A stretch of 64,000 nucleotides of DNA, taken from NCBI RefSeq assembly GCF_900105195.1, contig NZ_FNRX01000002.1, positions 1,054,001-1,118,000 of the forward strand. The letters are read 5' to 3'. This DNA is from Rhodococcus pyridinivorans (GTDB lineage Bacteria > Actinomycetota > Actinomycetes > Mycobacteriales > Mycobacteriaceae). Every line of letters starts with the position of its first letter. Position 1 is the first letter of the stretch. The notes below the pieces were generated by a model that saw only the letters and a program-made list of their open reading frames with translations, was not told where the DNA came from and did no database searches. A program made the translations under genes and the position numbers. Of the stretch, positions 17,298-26,012 are shown one piece after another.

Positions 17298-18295
17298 TAC
17301 CACAACTCCTGGATCCTCTTGGATGTGTACCACGTGGCAAAGCCCCCGAGCACAAGCCCGACAGCGAAGCCGGCGGCGGTGCCGACCCCTGGAACGACCG
17401 AGCCGGTCGCAGCGCCGATAGCCGCGGTAGTTCCCTTCGACGCCAGGAATGCACCGACCATGCCGACAACGGTTCCGGCGCTCTCGGACACCACCGCCTC
17501 GGTGGGATCCATGCCTCCCTTGATGTCGTTGACGATCGCAGGAACGGTGCCTACTGCAGCGGCAGCCGGGTTCATTCCACGTGCGATGTTGCGTGCGACA
17601 TCGTCGCCCGAGGCCACTGCCGCGTCGGTCAGGAGTTCCTTGGTAGCTCCGGACATTGCGCCGATGGACGACGCTGCGATGGTCGATGGCCAGTCAGGCC
17701 ACCAGGAGAACTCGCCGTTCTCGTTCTGCACGACCTTCCCCGGCGCCGCGGCATCCCTGGCTGCTTCGAGTACCGCAACGGCAGCGGTGAAGCGATCGGC
17801 AGTTTCCGTCGCGGCTCGCGACGCTTGTTCGAGAGCGCCGGTGACGGTGTGGGTCAGTTCCGTTGCTTCGTGTTCGAGGCGGACGCGGGCCTCTGTGACG
17901 GCTTCGCTCGGCAGCGTCGCCGAGAGGATGTGGATCTGGTCGGAGGGGTCGACGGTGCCGTCGTCGTGCACGGTGAACCCGGACTGTTCGGCGCCGCCCA
18001 CGACCGACAGGAGGTGCAGGCGGGTGCCTTCGACGAGCCACGCGCCGGTGCGGTACGCCTCAGCGACCTGCAGGAGTGCTTCGGCGATGGCGCTGCCCAG
18101 CGAGCGTTCGCGGACCACTCGCGCGGCGGCGGCACGTGCGGCGTCGCCGGACCATCGCTCGGCGAGCACATCCTGCTCGGTGAGCAGACCTTTCATGCGG
18201 TCGTCGAGTGTGTCGACGAGCACGTCGAGGTGGTCGGCGGTGATTCGCAGCGCGTCGGGATTCCAGGACCGGACCGCAGCGACTCCCGGTCTCAT
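17297..18295 (-). CDS. WXG-type type VII substrate with C-terminal glycine-zipper membrane segment
   Basis: This 332-residue protein has a helical N-terminal half with W48-S49-G50 (ERWSGDAARAA), the WXG turn of ESX substrates, then two long helical stretches. Residues about 240-322 are rich in Gly, Ala and Val with multiple GxxxG steps (AGTVVGMVG, GTAAGFAVGLVLGG), ending TWYTSKRIQELW. This resembles glycine-zipper pore-forming tails of LXG/WXG effectors, but no toxin domain is recognised with certainty. Start ATG 18295 overlaps the upstream EspC-like gene (ATGA). A further upstream extension is arginine-rich and rejected. Export would need an ESX system encoded elsewhere. Confidence 0.75.
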   Translation of the reverse strand: MRPGVAAVRSWNPDALRITADHLDVLVDTLDDRMKGLLTEQDVLAERWSGDAARAAAARVVRERSLGSAIAEALLQVAEAYRTGAWLVEGTRLHLLSVVGGAEQSGFTVHDDGTVDPSDQIHILSATLPSEAVTEARVRLEHEATELTHTVTGALEQASRAATETADRFTAAVAVLEAARDAAAPGKVVQNENGEFSWWPDWPSTIAASSIGAMSGATKELLTDAAVASGDDVARNIARGMNPAAAAVGTVPAIVNDIKGGMDPTEAVVSESAGTVVGMVGAFLASKGTTAAIGAATGSVVPGVGTAAGFAVGLVLGGFATWYTSKRIQELW

Positions 18296-18594
18296 CCGTG
18301 CTGATCCATCGCCGAGAGTGCAGCCACGAAGTCCGTCTCTGCGACGACGTAATCGTTCGCGGCGCCGTCGGTGATGTCGACGATCTCGCGCAGGCGACTG
18401 CACACGTTGCCGAGTGCTTGATCGGTGGCGGTGAAGGCTCGTGCGCAGACGGCCGCGAATTCTGTTCCGGGAAGTGCTGATTGCGACACGGCATACGGTT
18501 CGCCGACGTCCCAGTCGTTCATCGCGTCGGCGGTGTCCGCCACGAAGGCTGCGAATGTGCGCAGCACTTCAGGATCTACGTGCAATGTCACCAC
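18292..18594 (-). CDS. EspC-like type VII secretion target (small partner protein)
   Basis: This 100-residue all-helical protein of the EspC-like 'type VII secretion target' group begins VTLHVDPEVLRTFAAFVADTADAM. Near its end it has Y82-V-V-A-E86, matching the YxxxD/E export motif. W28 lies near the helical turn. It is the first gene of the five-gene cassette and overlaps the WXG gene by 4 bases, the arrangement expected for a co-secreted or targeting partner. The promoter must lie in 18595-18708, between the gene and the second 79-bp element. Confidence 0.8.
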   Translation of the reverse strand: MVTLHVDPEVLRTFAAFVADTADAMNDWDVGEPYAVSQSALPGTEFAAVCARAFTATDQALGNVCSRLREIVDITDGAANDYVVAETDFVAALSAMDQHG

Positions 18595-18708
18595 TGCCCC
18601 CCGACAGAATCCCCCGATACGTCCGGGTGGGGACGATAGCAGACGGCGCCCTCACGGAGCCGGAGCGGACCGTCGGGCGACTTCGAGCGGGGCATCGGTC
18701 GTACGCGA

Positions 18709-18787
18709 GGTACGCAACACGTAGTGAAGGTTCGCAACGCCGGCAGTTGCTGGCCGTGTTGCGAGCCCGGAACTGTTGTTGCGTACC
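18709..18787. repeat. 79-bp palindromic element, copy 2
   Basis: Same length and ends as copy 1: GGTACGCAAC (18709-18718) and GTTGCGTACC (18778-18787), with inner CGCAAC and GTTGCG conserved at equivalent positions. It lies between the cassette promoter region and the terminator of the downstream-facing fatty-acid gene. With copy 1 it brackets exactly the five-gene type VII cassette. Confidence 0.8.
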
Positions 18788-18808
18788 TCCCGGCTGTCCG
18801 GATGCGCA

Positions 18809-18847
18809 GACGCCCCCGCCGTTCCGAGAAGGAACGGCAGGGGCGTC
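18809..18847 (-). terminator. Strong hairpin terminator after the 3-hydroxyacyl-CoA dehydrogenase gene
   Basis: GACGCCCCCGCCGTTCC (18809-18825) pairs with GGAACGGCAGGGGCGTC (18831-18847), 16 of 17 positions, with a 5-nt loop. It lies 10 bp past the minus-strand stop. No T-tract follows, as is common in actinobacteria. Confidence 0.75.
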
Positions 18848-18857
18848 CGAGTGAGGC

Positions 18858-19712
18858 CTACTTGTAGCTGTAGAAGCCCTCGCCGGTCTTGCGACCCAGG
18901 CGACCCGCGTCGACCATGCGGCGCAGCAGTGCCGGGGGTGCGTAGTGCGGCTCGGCGAACTCGTCGTACAGCGACTGCGCGGCGTTGAGGGTGATGTCGA
19001 GGCCGACGGTGTCGATGAGGGTCAGCGGTCCCATCGGGTAGCCGCAGCCGCCCTTCATCGCGGCGTCGATGTCTTCCTTCGTCGCGTAGCCCGACTCGAG
19101 CATGCGCACTGCCGAGCACAGGTACGGGATGAGCAGGGCGTTGACGATGAAACCCGCACGGTCGCCTGCGCGCACGGCCGTCTTGCCGAGGGTGTTCTTC
19201 GCATAGTCGAACACCGTGTCGGCGGTGGCCTCGTCGGTGGTGAGCGCCGAAATGATCTCGACGAGCGGCATCACCGGCACCGGGTTGAAGAAGTGCACGC
19301 CCACGACCTTGCCGGGCCGCTGCGTCGCCTGCGCCATCTTGATGACGGGGATCGACGACGTGTTGGTGGCGAGGATGCCTTCGGGCTTCACGATCTTGTC
19401 GAGCTCGGAGAAGATCTCCACCTTGAGAGACTCGATCTCGGGGGCGGCCTCGACGACAAGGTCGCGGTCGGCGAACTCCTTCAGGTCGAGGGTGACGCGG
19501 ATCCGTCCGAGGACCGCGTCGGCGTCCTCCTGCGTGATCTTGCCGGACTTGACGCCACGTCCGATCGACTTCTTCAGACGCTCGCGTGCCGCGGCGGCGA
19601 ACTCCTCGGTGGTCTCCTTGACGAGGACGTCGCTACCGGCCTTGGCGCACACCTCGGCGATACCGGCACCCATGGTGCCGCCACCGATCACGCCTACCTT
19701 TTCCACTGCCAC
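18858..19712 (-). CDS. fadB2: 3-hydroxybutyryl-CoA / 3-hydroxyacyl-CoA dehydrogenase
   Basis: This 284-residue protein has an N-terminal NAD-binding GGGTMGAGIAEVCAKAG motif, then the family stretch LATNTSSIPVIKMA, HFFNPVPVMPLVEI with the catalytic His, and a C-terminal dimerisation domain with GYPMGPLTLIDTVGLD. The enzyme interconverts 3-hydroxyacyl-CoA and 3-oxoacyl-CoA with NAD(P). Its length and lack of a hydratase domain match the stand-alone FadB2/Hbd type. A GTG start follows AGGAG. It sits 53 bp downstream of an acyl-CoA dehydrogenase on the same strand, forming a beta-oxidation pair. Confidence 0.92.
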   Translation of the reverse strand: MAVEKVGVIGGGTMGAGIAEVCAKAGSDVLVKETTEEFAAAARERLKKSIGRGVKSGKITQEDADAVLGRIRVTLDLKEFADRDLVVEAAPEIESLKVEIFSELDKIVKPEGILATNTSSIPVIKMAQATQRPGKVVGVHFFNPVPVMPLVEIISALTTDEATADTVFDYAKNTLGKTAVRAGDRAGFIVNALLIPYLCSAVRMLESGYATKEDIDAAMKGGCGYPMGPLTLIDTVGLDITLNAAQSLYDEFAEPHYAPPALLRRMVDAGRLGRKTGEGFYSYK

Positions 19713-19765
19713 TGCGGTAACTCCTGATCGCTTCGATGTTCCGGGGGTAACCTACGCGACCGGTG

Positions 19766-20923
19766 TCAGCGCAGCAGCGCGCGCGACATGACGACGCGTT
19801 GGATCTGGTTGGTGCCCTCGTAGATCTGCGTGATCTTCGCGTCGCGCATCATGCGCTCGACCGGGAAGTCGGTGGTGTAGCCGGCGCCACCGAACAACTG
19901 CACGGCGTCGGTGGTGACCTCCATGGCGACGTCCGACGCGAAGCACTTCGCGGCGGCCGAGATGAAGCCGAGGTTGGGCTCGCCGCGCTCGGCGCGAGCG
20001 GCGGAGGTGTAGACCATCAGGCGTGCGGCCTCGACCTTCATCGCCATGTCGGCGAGCATGAACTGCACACCCTGGTTGTCGGAGATCGGGCGGCCGAACT
20101 GCTTGCGGTCCTTGACGTAGGCGGTCGCCGCGTCGAGGGCGCCCTGGGCGAGGCCGACGGCCTGCGCACCGATGGTGGGGCGGGTGTGGTCGAGGGTCGC
20201 GAGAGCGGTCTTGAAGCCGGTGCCCGGCTCGCCGACGATGCGGTCGCCGGGGATGCGGCAGTTCTCGAAGTACAGCTCGGCGGTGGGGGAGCCCTTGATG
20301 CCGAGCTTCTTCTCCTTCGGTCCGACGACGAAGCCCTCGTCGTCCTTGTGGACCATGAAGGAGGAGATGCCGTTGGCGCCCTTCTCGGGGTCGGTGACGG
20401 CCATGACGGTGTACCAGGTGGACTTACCACCGTTGGTGATCCAGCACTTGGAGCCGTTGAGGATCCAGTCGTCGCCGTCGGCCTTGGCGCGGGTGCGCAT
20501 GGAGGCGGCGTCGGAGCCGGCTTCGCGCTCGGACAGCGCGTAGGAGGCCATCGCGCCGTTGACGATGTCGGGGAGGACCTTGGCCTTGAGTTCGTCGGAG
20601 CCGCGGAGGATCAGGCCCATGGTGCCGAGCTTGTTGACGGCGGGGATCAGCGAGGAGGAGCCGCATACTCGGGCGACCTCTTCGATGACGATGCAGGCGG
20701 CGATCGAGTCGGCGCCTTGGCCTTCGAACTGCTCGGGCACGTGGATGGCGTTGAAGCCCGACTTGTTGAGGGCGTCGAGGGCTTCCTGCGGGAAGCGGGA
20801 GTTCTCGTCGACGTCCTTGGCGTAGGGCGCGATCTCCTTCTCGGCGAGCGCGCGGATGGCCTCGCGCAGCGCGTCGTGCTCCTCGGAGAGCTTGAACAGA
20901 TCGAAGTCGGGATTGAGGGCCAT
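19766..20923 (-). CDS. Acyl-CoA dehydrogenase
   Basis: This 385-residue protein is the normal length for the family. It has the FAD and substrate signatures CIVIEEVARVCGSSSLIPAVN, ALSEREAGSDAASMRTRA, WITNGGKSTWYTVMAV and the C-terminal QLFGGAGYTTDFPVERMMRDAKITQIYEGTNQIQR; the last holds the catalytic glutamate (IYEGT). It oxidises acyl-CoA to enoyl-CoA with FAD. It probably forms an operon with the following 3-hydroxyacyl-CoA dehydrogenase and is followed upstream by a TetR gene on the same strand. Confidence 0.93.
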   Translation of the reverse strand: MALNPDFDLFKLSEEHDALREAIRALAEKEIAPYAKDVDENSRFPQEALDALNKSGFNAIHVPEQFEGQGADSIAACIVIEEVARVCGSSSLIPAVNKLGTMGLILRGSDELKAKVLPDIVNGAMASYALSEREAGSDAASMRTRAKADGDDWILNGSKCWITNGGKSTWYTVMAVTDPEKGANGISSFMVHKDDEGFVVGPKEKKLGIKGSPTAELYFENCRIPGDRIVGEPGTGFKTALATLDHTRPTIGAQAVGLAQGALDAATAYVKDRKQFGRPISDNQGVQFMLADMAMKVEAARLMVYTSAARAERGEPNLGFISAAAKCFASDVAMEVTTDAVQLFGGAGYTTDFPVERMMRDAKITQIYEGTNQIQRVVMSRALLR

Positions 20924-21046
20924 GACGGCGGACTCCTAACGGCACGCGGTGCCAGATTTGCGAACGTAGCTCCCTCGACGATATCGGGGCGAGGGTTCGC
21001 GACGTGACGGAATGAGTCGATTGTAACCACGGCACTCAGTGCCAGG

Positions 21047-21793
21047 TCAACGGCGCTGCTGTGCGCCTTCGAGTTGGAGCCGAACCTGCTCGGCGATCTC
21101 GGCCGGTGTCAGGTGGGCCGGATAGGTCACCACCGCGACCGCCGGCGGAGCCGGCGCGACCTTCCCGTTCGTCGCGCCTTCGGGCACCGGAACCACCCCG
21201 TACGTGCGGCGGAGCTCGAGCAGCTCCTGCTCGAGGCGTTCGGCAGTGGCGGTCTCGTCGCCGCGGATCATCGCGCGCAACACGAAATTGTGCGTGGCGG
21301 TCATCGCCGCCGCGAAGCTGACGGTGCGCACCGGCTTCTCCGTCGGGACGGCGGCGCGCAGGAAGTCGGTGAACAACCGCTCGTAGCGGTAGGTGGTGAC
21401 GAGTTCGCGCTCCCGCAGCGCCGGCACCCGCTGCACCACCCGATACCGCCACACCGCCAGCTCGCGCCGGTCCCGGAAGTGCCCGAAGACGAGCTTGGCC
21501 CCCTCGCAGGCCGCCGCCCACGGATCGTCGAAATCCTGCGAGAGGTACTCGGCGACCTGCTCGAGCAGCGACTCGTGATCGGCGAAGATCACGTCCTCCT
21601 TCGACCGGAACTGCCGGAAGAAGGTCCGCCGCGACACCCCTGCGGCCGCGGCGATCTGCTCGACGGTGGTCGACTCGTAGCCGAACTCGGAGAACAAACG
21701 GATCGCCTGCGTGACGACATGCACCCGGAACTGGGCGGGATCGGGGCCCGTCGAATCGAGGCGACGGGTGCTGTTACCGGTACCGGATGTCAT
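21047..21793 (-). CDS. TetR/AcrR-family transcriptional regulator
   Basis: This 248-residue protein has the HTH at about residues 28-72: AIRLFSEFGYESTTVEQIAAAAGVSRRTFFRQFRSKEDVIF, then a helical ligand domain. A 30-residue C-terminal extension rich in Ala, Pro and Val ends in LTPAEIAEQVRLQLEGAQQ. It lies between the acyl-CoA dehydrogenase and acyl-CoA synthetase genes on the same strand, which suggests control of fatty-acid genes. A role as an acyl-CoA-responsive repressor is inference. Confidence 0.85.
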   Translation of the reverse strand: MTSGTGNSTRRLDSTGPDPAQFRVHVVTQAIRLFSEFGYESTTVEQIAAAAGVSRRTFFRQFRSKEDVIFADHESLLEQVAEYLSQDFDDPWAAACEGAKLVFGHFRDRRELAVWRYRVVQRVPALRERELVTTYRYERLFTDFLRAAVPTEKPVRTVSFAAAMTATHNFVLRAMIRGDETATAERLEQELLELRRTYGVVPVPEGATNGKVAPAPPAVAVVTYPAHLTPAEIAEQVRLQLEGAQQRR

Positions 21794-21829
21794 GGCGTCG
21801 AGTATCCAATGCAGTCGTGAGGGGTCGGC

Positions 21830-23464
21830 TCACCCCTCGGCGGCTTCGGCCGATCGCAGCTCGAACTTCAGGATCTTGCCGGTCGAGGTGCGGGGCAGCT
21901 CCAGCGGGAAGACGATGTCGCGCGGCACCTTGTACCCGGCGAGCAGCGTGCGCGTGTAGTCGATGATCTCCTCGGCCGTGACCGATTCGCCCTTCTTCAG
22001 GATCACGAACGCCTTGGGACGCTCACCCCACTTCTCGTCCGGAACGCCGACGACCGCGACGTCGAGCACCGCCGGGTGGCTGACGATCGCCTGCTCGACC
22101 TCCACGGTCGAGATGTTCTCGCCGCCGGAGATGATGATGTCCTTTGCGCGGTCCTTGAGCTGGATGTATCCGTCCGGGTACATCACGCCGAGGTCGCCGG
22201 TGTGGAACCAGCCGCCGCGGAACGCCTCCTCGGTCGCGTCCGGGTCCTTGTAGTAGCCGAGCATGACGTTGTTGCCGCGCAGCACGATCTCGCCCATGGT
22301 CTCGCCGTCGGCGGGCACGTCGTTCATGTCCTCGTCGACGACCCGCGCGGTCTCGGCCTGCAGCATGCCCACACCCTGACGGGAGAGCAGCGCGGCGCGT
22401 TCGTCGGCTGGCTTGTCGTCCCAGCTGTCCTGGTACTCGCAGATCGTGTACGGGCCGTACACCTCGGTGAGTCCGTAGACGTGGACAACCGTGATGCCGA
22501 TCTGTTCGAGCTGGGCGATCACCGTCGGCGACGGCGGCGCGCCGGCCGTGGTGATCCGCAACGGACGGTCGAGTGGATGAGCCTGCTCGGCGTTCGCGAT
22601 GGTCGAGCACACCGCGGGCGCACCGCACAGGTTGGTGACACCGAGGTTGTCGATGGCATCCCAGATCGCGTCGGCCCGCACCGCCCGCAGGCAGATGTGG
22701 GTGCCCGCCGCAGCGGTCACCGCCCAGGGCGTACACCAGCCGTTGCAGTGGAACATCGGCAGTGTCCACAGATACTTGCTCTGCCCGTCGAAGCTGTTGT
22801 GGAAGGTCTCGCCCAGCGAGTTCAGGTACGCGCCGCGATGGGTGTACATCACGCCCTTGGGTTTGCCGGTCGTGCCCGAGGTGTAGTTGAGGGTGATGAC
22901 GCCGAGCTCGTCGTCGACGCTCCACGGCAGCGGCGTCGCATCGAGCGAGTCGGCCTGCGCGAGGAACTCGTCGTACCGAGCGGTAGCCACTCCGGCGGGG
23001 ACATCCGGAGCCGGCACGGTGGAGTCGGGGACCTCGATGATCTCGGCGACGCCGGGAACGTTGTCGCGGACGTTCGCGACCGATCCGAGCAGTTCGGAGT
23101 CGACGAACAGCAGCTTCGTCTCGGAGTGGTCGAGGATGTACTCGAGTTCCGGCCCGGCCAGGCGCGAGTTCAGCGCGACCAGCACACCGCCCGCGAGCGG
23201 AACCGCGAAATGCGCGATGAGCATCTCGGGCACGTTCGGAGTCAGGTACGCGATCTTGTCGCCCGGCTCGATACGGCTGCGCAGCACGCGCGCGAGCCGC
23301 TGCGCCTCGTCGGCGAACTCGGCGTAGGTGTACGTGCGGTCGCCGTGGATGATCGCGGTGCGATCCGGGAACACCGCCGCGGACCGTTCGAGGAAGCGCA
23401 GCGGGCTCATCTGGCTGTAGTTCGCGGCTCCGGTCGAGCCGGGACGGACGGGGGCGATGGACAC
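21830..23464 (-). CDS. Acyl-CoA synthetase (AMP-dependent ligase, FadD type)
   Basis: This 544-residue protein has the AMP-binding P-loop NYTSGTTGKPKGVMYTHRG, the adenine-binding VYGLTEVYGP, the hinge GWFHTGDLGVMYPDGYIQLKDRAKDIIISGGENIS, and the catalytic lysine near the C-terminus (LPRTSTGKILKFELR). Sequence type matches the medium-chain acyl-CoA synthetases of actinobacteria. The GTG start has GGAGG in front. It is divergent (141 bp) from a GAF-LuxR regulator that may control it. Confidence 0.92.
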   Translation of the reverse strand: MSIAPVRPGSTGAANYSQMSPLRFLERSAAVFPDRTAIIHGDRTYTYAEFADEAQRLARVLRSRIEPGDKIAYLTPNVPEMLIAHFAVPLAGGVLVALNSRLAGPELEYILDHSETKLLFVDSELLGSVANVRDNVPGVAEIIEVPDSTVPAPDVPAGVATARYDEFLAQADSLDATPLPWSVDDELGVITLNYTSGTTGKPKGVMYTHRGAYLNSLGETFHNSFDGQSKYLWTLPMFHCNGWCTPWAVTAAAGTHICLRAVRADAIWDAIDNLGVTNLCGAPAVCSTIANAEQAHPLDRPLRITTAGAPPSPTVIAQLEQIGITVVHVYGLTEVYGPYTICEYQDSWDDKPADERAALLSRQGVGMLQAETARVVDEDMNDVPADGETMGEIVLRGNNVMLGYYKDPDATEEAFRGGWFHTGDLGVMYPDGYIQLKDRAKDIIISGGENISTVEVEQAIVSHPAVLDVAVVGVPDEKWGERPKAFVILKKGESVTAEEIIDYTRTLLAGYKVPRDIVFPLELPRTSTGKILKFELRSAEAAEG

Positions 23465-23605
23465 GGATACCTCCGGGGTGGCCTACTCGGATTCCGGCGT
23501 CTTCTGTGATCGTTGCAACACCGGGCGATGTGCAGGTTACAAATCGTGGAACTGGCCCCTCTACCCTCGAAAGTGGGTGTTCGGAGGGAAGAGTAGGAGC
23601 AATCG

Positions 23606-24466
23606 ATGGATGTCGCCGTGCCGGATGTGTTGCGTCCCGACGATCTCGACACCCTCCGCGCCACGCTGCGCGACCTCGAGGCGACGACGGAACTACCGGT
23701 GCTCTTCGGTGGCGTGGTGCAGGGCTCGGACGTGGTCCTGTCCGGATTCGTCGGAACCCGCGGTCGTGCCCTGCGCAATCTGGTGATCGCCGCCGAACGC
23801 GGACTCGGCGGTCGGGTGGTCGTCGAACAACGTCCCGGCGCGGTCGCCGACTACTTCACCTCCCCGCACATCACCCACCACTACGACCGGCAGGTCGCGG
23901 GTGAGGGAATCGAGTCGTTGCTCGCCGTGCCGGTCGTGGTGCGCGGACGCACCCGGGCGGCGATCTACGGCGGGCTGAGGGTCAACCGGTCCATCGGCGA
24001 CGTCGTGGCGGAGAAGGTCGTGCGGTCGGCCGCGGAGCTGGCGCGGGAGATCGAGATCCGCGACGAGGTCGATCGCCGCGTGTCGCTGATCGGGAACACG
24101 CGGGCCGCGCACGGCGCCACCGTACCTGCCTCCGTCTCCGAAGCGCTGACGGAAAGTCTCGTCGCGTTGCGGGCGATCGCGGCTCGGACCGATGATCCGT
24201 CGATCAGGGAACAGGTACGAACGGTCGAGGAGACCTTGACCCGGGCGCGCGACGGCGTATCGCACCCGCGGACGCATCTGACCGCGCGCGAGCACGACGT
24301 GCTGAGCCATGTGGCGCTGGGCTGCCGCAACGCGGAGATCGCCGACAGGTTGTCGCTGCGCGTGGAGACGGTGAAGACCTATCTGCGCAACGCCATGGAC
24401 AAACTCGATGTGCGCAGTCGGCACGCGGCGGTCGTCGAGGCGCGGCGGCAGGGACTGCTGCCCTGA
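23606..24466 (+). CDS. LuxR-family transcriptional regulator with N-terminal GAF-like domain
   Basis: This 286-residue protein has an N-terminal GAF-like sensor (about residues 20-145; GRVVVEQRPGAVADYFTS and IESLLAVPVVVRGRTRAAIYGGLR are typical GAF strands). A helical linker follows, then a C-terminal LuxR helix-turn-helix (about 218-284): LTAREHDVLSHVALGCRNAEIADRLSLRVETVKTYLRNAMDKL. RBS AGGAGCAATCG lies before the ATG. Divergent placement from the acyl-CoA synthetase suggests it activates that gene in response to a small ligand. Confidence 0.88.
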   Translation: MDVAVPDVLRPDDLDTLRATLRDLEATTELPVLFGGVVQGSDVVLSGFVGTRGRALRNLVIAAERGLGGRVVVEQRPGAVADYFTSPHITHHYDRQVAGEGIESLLAVPVVVRGRTRAAIYGGLRVNRSIGDVVAEKVVRSAAELAREIEIRDEVDRRVSLIGNTRAAHGATVPASVSEALTESLVALRAIAARTDDPSIREQVRTVEETLTRARDGVSHPRTHLTAREHDVLSHVALGCRNAEIADRLSLRVETVKTYLRNAMDKLDVRSRHAAVVEARRQGLLP

Positions 24467-24482
24467 TCGACCGCACTCCTGA

Positions 24483-25262
24483 TCAGCGGCGGCGCAGTCG
24501 CCGGAAGAACTCGCGGATTGCGCTCAGCGCGCGCCGGAACTTCGTCTCGGTCGCGGGACGCTCGAGGACATCGGTACCCACCGGCGTGGGGAGCCGGACG
24601 GGCCAGCTGTCGTCGACGTCGACGACCTCGCGACCCAGCCCGCGCAGGTACTCGGCAAAGCTGCGTTGCCGTTCGGCGTGCCAGGCGGCCTGATCGGCCA
24701 TGATGTCGAGTTCGGCGAGCTCGGGGAATCTCGCCACGAGCGCGCGGGTCAGGTGGCCGGCGGCGAGCGCGTCGGCCTCGGCCTCGTGCGGATTCGGCAG
24801 CGACACCCCGTACGCCTCGCACACCGCCTGCAGTGTGCGCCTGCCGGGCCGGCTGCGGTCCATCTCCCGGTCGATGACGTACGGGTCGACGACCGTGCCG
24901 ATGTCGAGCCCCGTCAGGCCGAGCCGGCGTCCTTCGGCGTCGAGGACCGTCAGGTCGTAGCTGGCGTTGAATGCGACGACGATGTGGCCGCGCGCCCACG
25001 CGTCGCTCACGGCCTGCCGGATCTGCTTGTATCCCTCGAGATAGTCGAGTCCTTCGGCGCGGGCGTGGGCGGTGGTGATGCCGTGGATCGCGGTGGTCTC
25101 CTCGGGTATCGCGATACCCGGGTCGAGCAGCCACGAGCGTGTGTCGATGCGGTCGCCGTCGAAGGTCGCGACGCATGCCGTGACGATGCGGGCGTTGCGG
25201 GGATCCCGGTCGGTGGTCTCGAGATCGAACGCGCAGATCGGTCTGTCCGGCCAGTGCGTCAT
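24483..25262 (-). CDS. 3'-5' exonuclease of the DnaQ/DEDDh family
   Basis: This 259-residue protein has Exo I CAFDLETTDRDP with the DxE pair, Exo II VVAFNASYDLTVLD, and Exo III HEAEADAL with the DEDDh His and Asp. It resembles the stand-alone actinobacterial DNA polymerase III epsilon-like exonucleases rather than the replicative subunit. The C-terminal 70 residues are basic and end in RRLRRR. It is convergent with the LuxR gene (16 bp gap). Confidence 0.88.
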   Translation of the reverse strand: MTHWPDRPICAFDLETTDRDPRNARIVTACVATFDGDRIDTRSWLLDPGIAIPEETTAIHGITTAHARAEGLDYLEGYKQIRQAVSDAWARGHIVVAFNASYDLTVLDAEGRRLGLTGLDIGTVVDPYVIDREMDRSRPGRRTLQAVCEAYGVSLPNPHEAEADALAAGHLTRALVARFPELAELDIMADQAAWHAERQRSFAEYLRGLGREVVDVDDSWPVRLPTPVGTDVLERPATETKFRRALSAIREFFRRLRRR

Positions 25263-25369
25263 GTTCCGTCCTCGCGTCCGTCGGATGATGATCTGTCGAA
25301 CGCATTGTTGCGGGAGGCACCGACATGCTCCGTCGCGGCCGCGACGGGCATCCGCACAAGGAGAGAACC

Positions 25370-25954
25370 TCAGATGGTGTCGGTGCAGACCACGAAGTTG
25401 CGTTCCCGGTACACGAACCCCCCCTCGGACGTGGAGCAGTCGTTCACGTCGGAGGTGTCGAGCAGGATCTCGGTGACCTCCTCGCCCTGGACCGCGGGCT
25501 CACCGCAGTCGATGCGCTGCGGATCCTCGCCGCCGAGGTCGATGCAGTCGCCCACCACCCAGTCGATGTCGAGACACAACGCGCCGACCTCGATGCCGCC
25601 GAAGGACTCGTAGTAGGTCTGGTCGATGTCGCCGGGGCACATGGCACTGGCATCGACGACGTCGACGACCTTGTAATTCGAGCTCGGGCTGCCGCACACC
25701 GCGTAGTCGATGGTCGCGTCGTCGACCGTGCCGCCGAGCGCGACGCATTCGCCGGCTGCGACGTCGACGCTCAACTCGGTCGACGACGACGCCGACGGGG
25801 TCGTGGTGGGTAGGGAGAAGGACGGCGCCGTGGACGTGTCCAGGGCGTTCGCGGCGGGCACGGCCTGCCCTTCGACCTGGGTCGCGCATCCTCCGAGCAC
25901 CCCTGCTGCCGCCAACGCCATCGCGGCACCGGCCGCCCCTCGGAGAATGTTCAT
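25370..25954 (-). CDS. LppU-like lipoprotein
   Basis: This 194-residue protein has an N-terminal signal and lipobox GVLGGCATQ (Cys about residue 22), then a Thr/Ser-rich linker. The domain has six regularly placed cysteines (GECVALGG, YAVCGS, SAMCPGDIDQTYY, ALCLDIDWVVGDCIDL, RIDCGE, FVVCTDTI), the LppU/SCO3897 pattern. Function is unknown for this family. I chose ATG 25954; longer in-frame extension upstream overlaps the ligC promoter region and lacks a signal sequence. It is divergent from ligC with 58 bp between them. Confidence 0.78.
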   Translation of the reverse strand: MNILRGAAGAAMALAAAGVLGGCATQVEGQAVPAANALDTSTAPSFSLPTTTPSASSSTELSVDVAAGECVALGGTVDDATIDYAVCGSPSSNYKVVDVVDASAMCPGDIDQTYYESFGGIEVGALCLDIDWVVGDCIDLGGEDPQRIDCGEPAVQGEEVTEILLDTSDVNDCSTSEGGFVYRERNFVVCTDTI

Positions 25955-26012
25955 GGTCGAAGAGCCTACGGAAGTGCTGCCGGTACCCGTACAGGGTGGA
26001 ACGATGTGCCGC

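Noticed and set aside
17004..18374. Long plus-strand frame over the WXG and EspC-like genes
   Set aside because: Ser/Thr/Arg-rich shadow of the overlapping minus-strand operon.
14903..18594. A complete ESX secretion system
   Set aside because: Only substrate-like and accessory proteins are present; no EccC, EccD or EccB gene is in the window.
14822..18787. Insertion sequence or transposon spanning the 79-bp elements
   Set aside because: No transposase or integrase gene lies between the elements, and no target-site duplication was identified.
24463..24485. Short hairpin CTGATC / GATCAG between the LuxR and exonuclease genes
   Set aside because: Only 6-bp arms with a 11-nt loop; too weak to call a terminator.
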